A stretch of DNA of 12,829 bases from Nocardioidaceae bacterium. Its GTDB lineage: Bacteria > Actinomycetota > Actinomycetes > Propionibacteriales > Nocardioidaceae. Of this stretch, positions 12,397 through 12,829 are shown piece after piece; positions within the stretch are counted from its first letter, which is position 1, and the number at the start of each line of letters is the position of its first letter. The stretch lies in contig JAGQUE010000379.1 in assembly GCA_020438665.1 (NCBI GenBank), positions 1-12,829 on the forward strand, in the 5' to 3' direction. The position numbers and the translations under genes were made by a program. The notes beneath the pieces were generated by a model. That model ran no database searches. It had not been told where the DNA came from and saw nothing but the letters and a program-made list of their open reading frames with translations.

Positions 12397-12829
12397 TGTC
12401 GCAGCGGCCCGACTCGGCCGCGGACCAGATCGTCGTGCCGAGCACGGCGGGCGGGCCGTCACAGCGCGACGACACCGGGGACCTATGGCCCGAGCGGCTT
12501 GCGACGGGACTGTGGTTCTTCGCCACGTTCGTCGTGGTGATCACCCTCGTCCCCCCGTGGCACCGCTACTTCGCCCGGGGTGCGGACCTGGTCAGCCTGG
12601 TCGCGTTCCCGGTGGTCCCCAACCTGGTGTACGCCGCACTGCTCGCCGCGCTCGCGATCGGGTTCCGCCGGCGCATGAGGGCCGCGTTCTGGCTGGGGCT
12701 CATCTGGCTGCTCGTGCTGCCCCAGGCCGGCCGGCTGCTCGACCTGGCGTGGTCGCTCCATGGCGTGCTGCCAGCCATCGGGTTCCTGCTCAACCTCGTC
12801 GTCATCGTGCTCGCCTGGCGCACGCGGCG
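12384..12829 (+). CDS. Membrane N-terminus of a LysX/MprF-like lysyl-phosphatidylglycerol synthase, truncated by window edge
   Basis: The frame from ATG 12384 runs open to the window end, giving 148 residues. A polar N-terminus of about 35 residues precedes LWPERLATGLWFFATFVVVI and three or four further hydrophobic segments, including VSLVAFPVVPNLVYAALLAA, RAAFWLGLIWLLVLPQAGR and LPAIGFLLNLVVIVLAWR. The V-P-N-L-x-Y-A-A-L-L segment followed by FRRRMR resembles the membrane domain of actinobacterial LysX, which adds lysine to phosphatidylglycerol and so reduces membrane negative charge. The diagnostic DUF2156 and lysyl-tRNA synthetase domains would lie beyond the window. ATG 12396 is an alternative start; AAAGG lies about twelve bases before 12384. 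The neighbouring LCP gene makes an envelope role likely, but another DUF2156-type membrane protein is possible. Confidence 0.6.
   Translation, partial: MDDLMSQRPDSAADQIVVPSTAGGPSQRDDTGDLWPERLATGLWFFATFVVVITLVPPWHRYFARGADLVSLVAFPVVPNLVYAALLAALAIGFRRRMRAAFWLGLIWLLVLPQAGRLLDLAWSLHGVLPAIGFLLNLVVIVLAWRTR

Noticed and set aside
1..12829. tRNA genes, CRISPR repeats, transposases, integrases or phage genes
   Set aside because: No cloverleaf with a GTTCRANNC arm, no regularly spaced repeats, and no transposase or integrase motifs were seen on either strand; the HNH end at the left edge is the only element of possibly mobile type.

Overview
The window is high-GC DNA of strongly actinobacterial character and most resembles a Nocardioidaceae-type soil actinobacterium. 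The support is indirect: a DUF222/13E12-type HNH endonuclease end, a DUF6458 protein, an LCP cell-wall ligase, a NarL-type two-component pair, and several genes whose start codon sits six or seven bases after a TANNNT -10 box, a typical actinobacterial leaderless arrangement. The species cannot be named from this sequence. No tRNA, rRNA, CRISPR array, insertion sequence or phage gene was recognised.

Left part (1-3160): the end of an HNH endonuclease; a small CBU_0592-type membrane protein divergent from a LysR regulator across a 119-base gap (71 if the longer start is used) that contains a perfect TGCAATTGCA palindrome; then, on the minus strand, a TauE/SafE permease followed directly by the orphan NAD-binding end of a BenC/AntC-like dioxygenase reductase. 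That reductase end lacks its ferredoxin and FAD domains and looks like a deletion relic. It ends inside a 13-base imperfect tandem repeat. Upstream of the permease lies about 320 bases without a gene, holding a hairpin and an apparently orphan minus-strand intrinsic terminator.

Middle part (3160-8160): a compact acyl/aryl-CoA ligase with a five-codon leaderless ORF overlapping its start; a six-segment membrane protein; a NarL-type histidine kinase and response regulator overlapping by four bases; a DUF6458 membrane protein; and a GNAT acetyltransferase converging on it with a 26-base overlap.

Right part (8160-12829): a plus-strand operon for the lower hydroxyquinol pathway. An intradiol hydroxyquinol 1,2-dioxygenase opens the ring to maleylacetate, and a maleylacetate reductase converts this to 3-oxoadipate. 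A VOC-superfamily protein of unknown role sits between them. The monooxygenase that would supply hydroxyquinol is not in the window. The operon converges with a 22-base overlap on a four-TM LCP ligase, which is divergent from the truncated start of a LysX/MprF-like lysyl-phosphatidylglycerol synthase, so the far right is a cell-envelope region.

No clearly new system is present. The observations most worth following are the reductase relic, the VOC protein embedded in the hydroxyquinol operon, the repeated leaderless promoter pattern with short ORFs overlapping start codons, the orphan terminator, and the surprisingly frequent TAT tyrosine codon.
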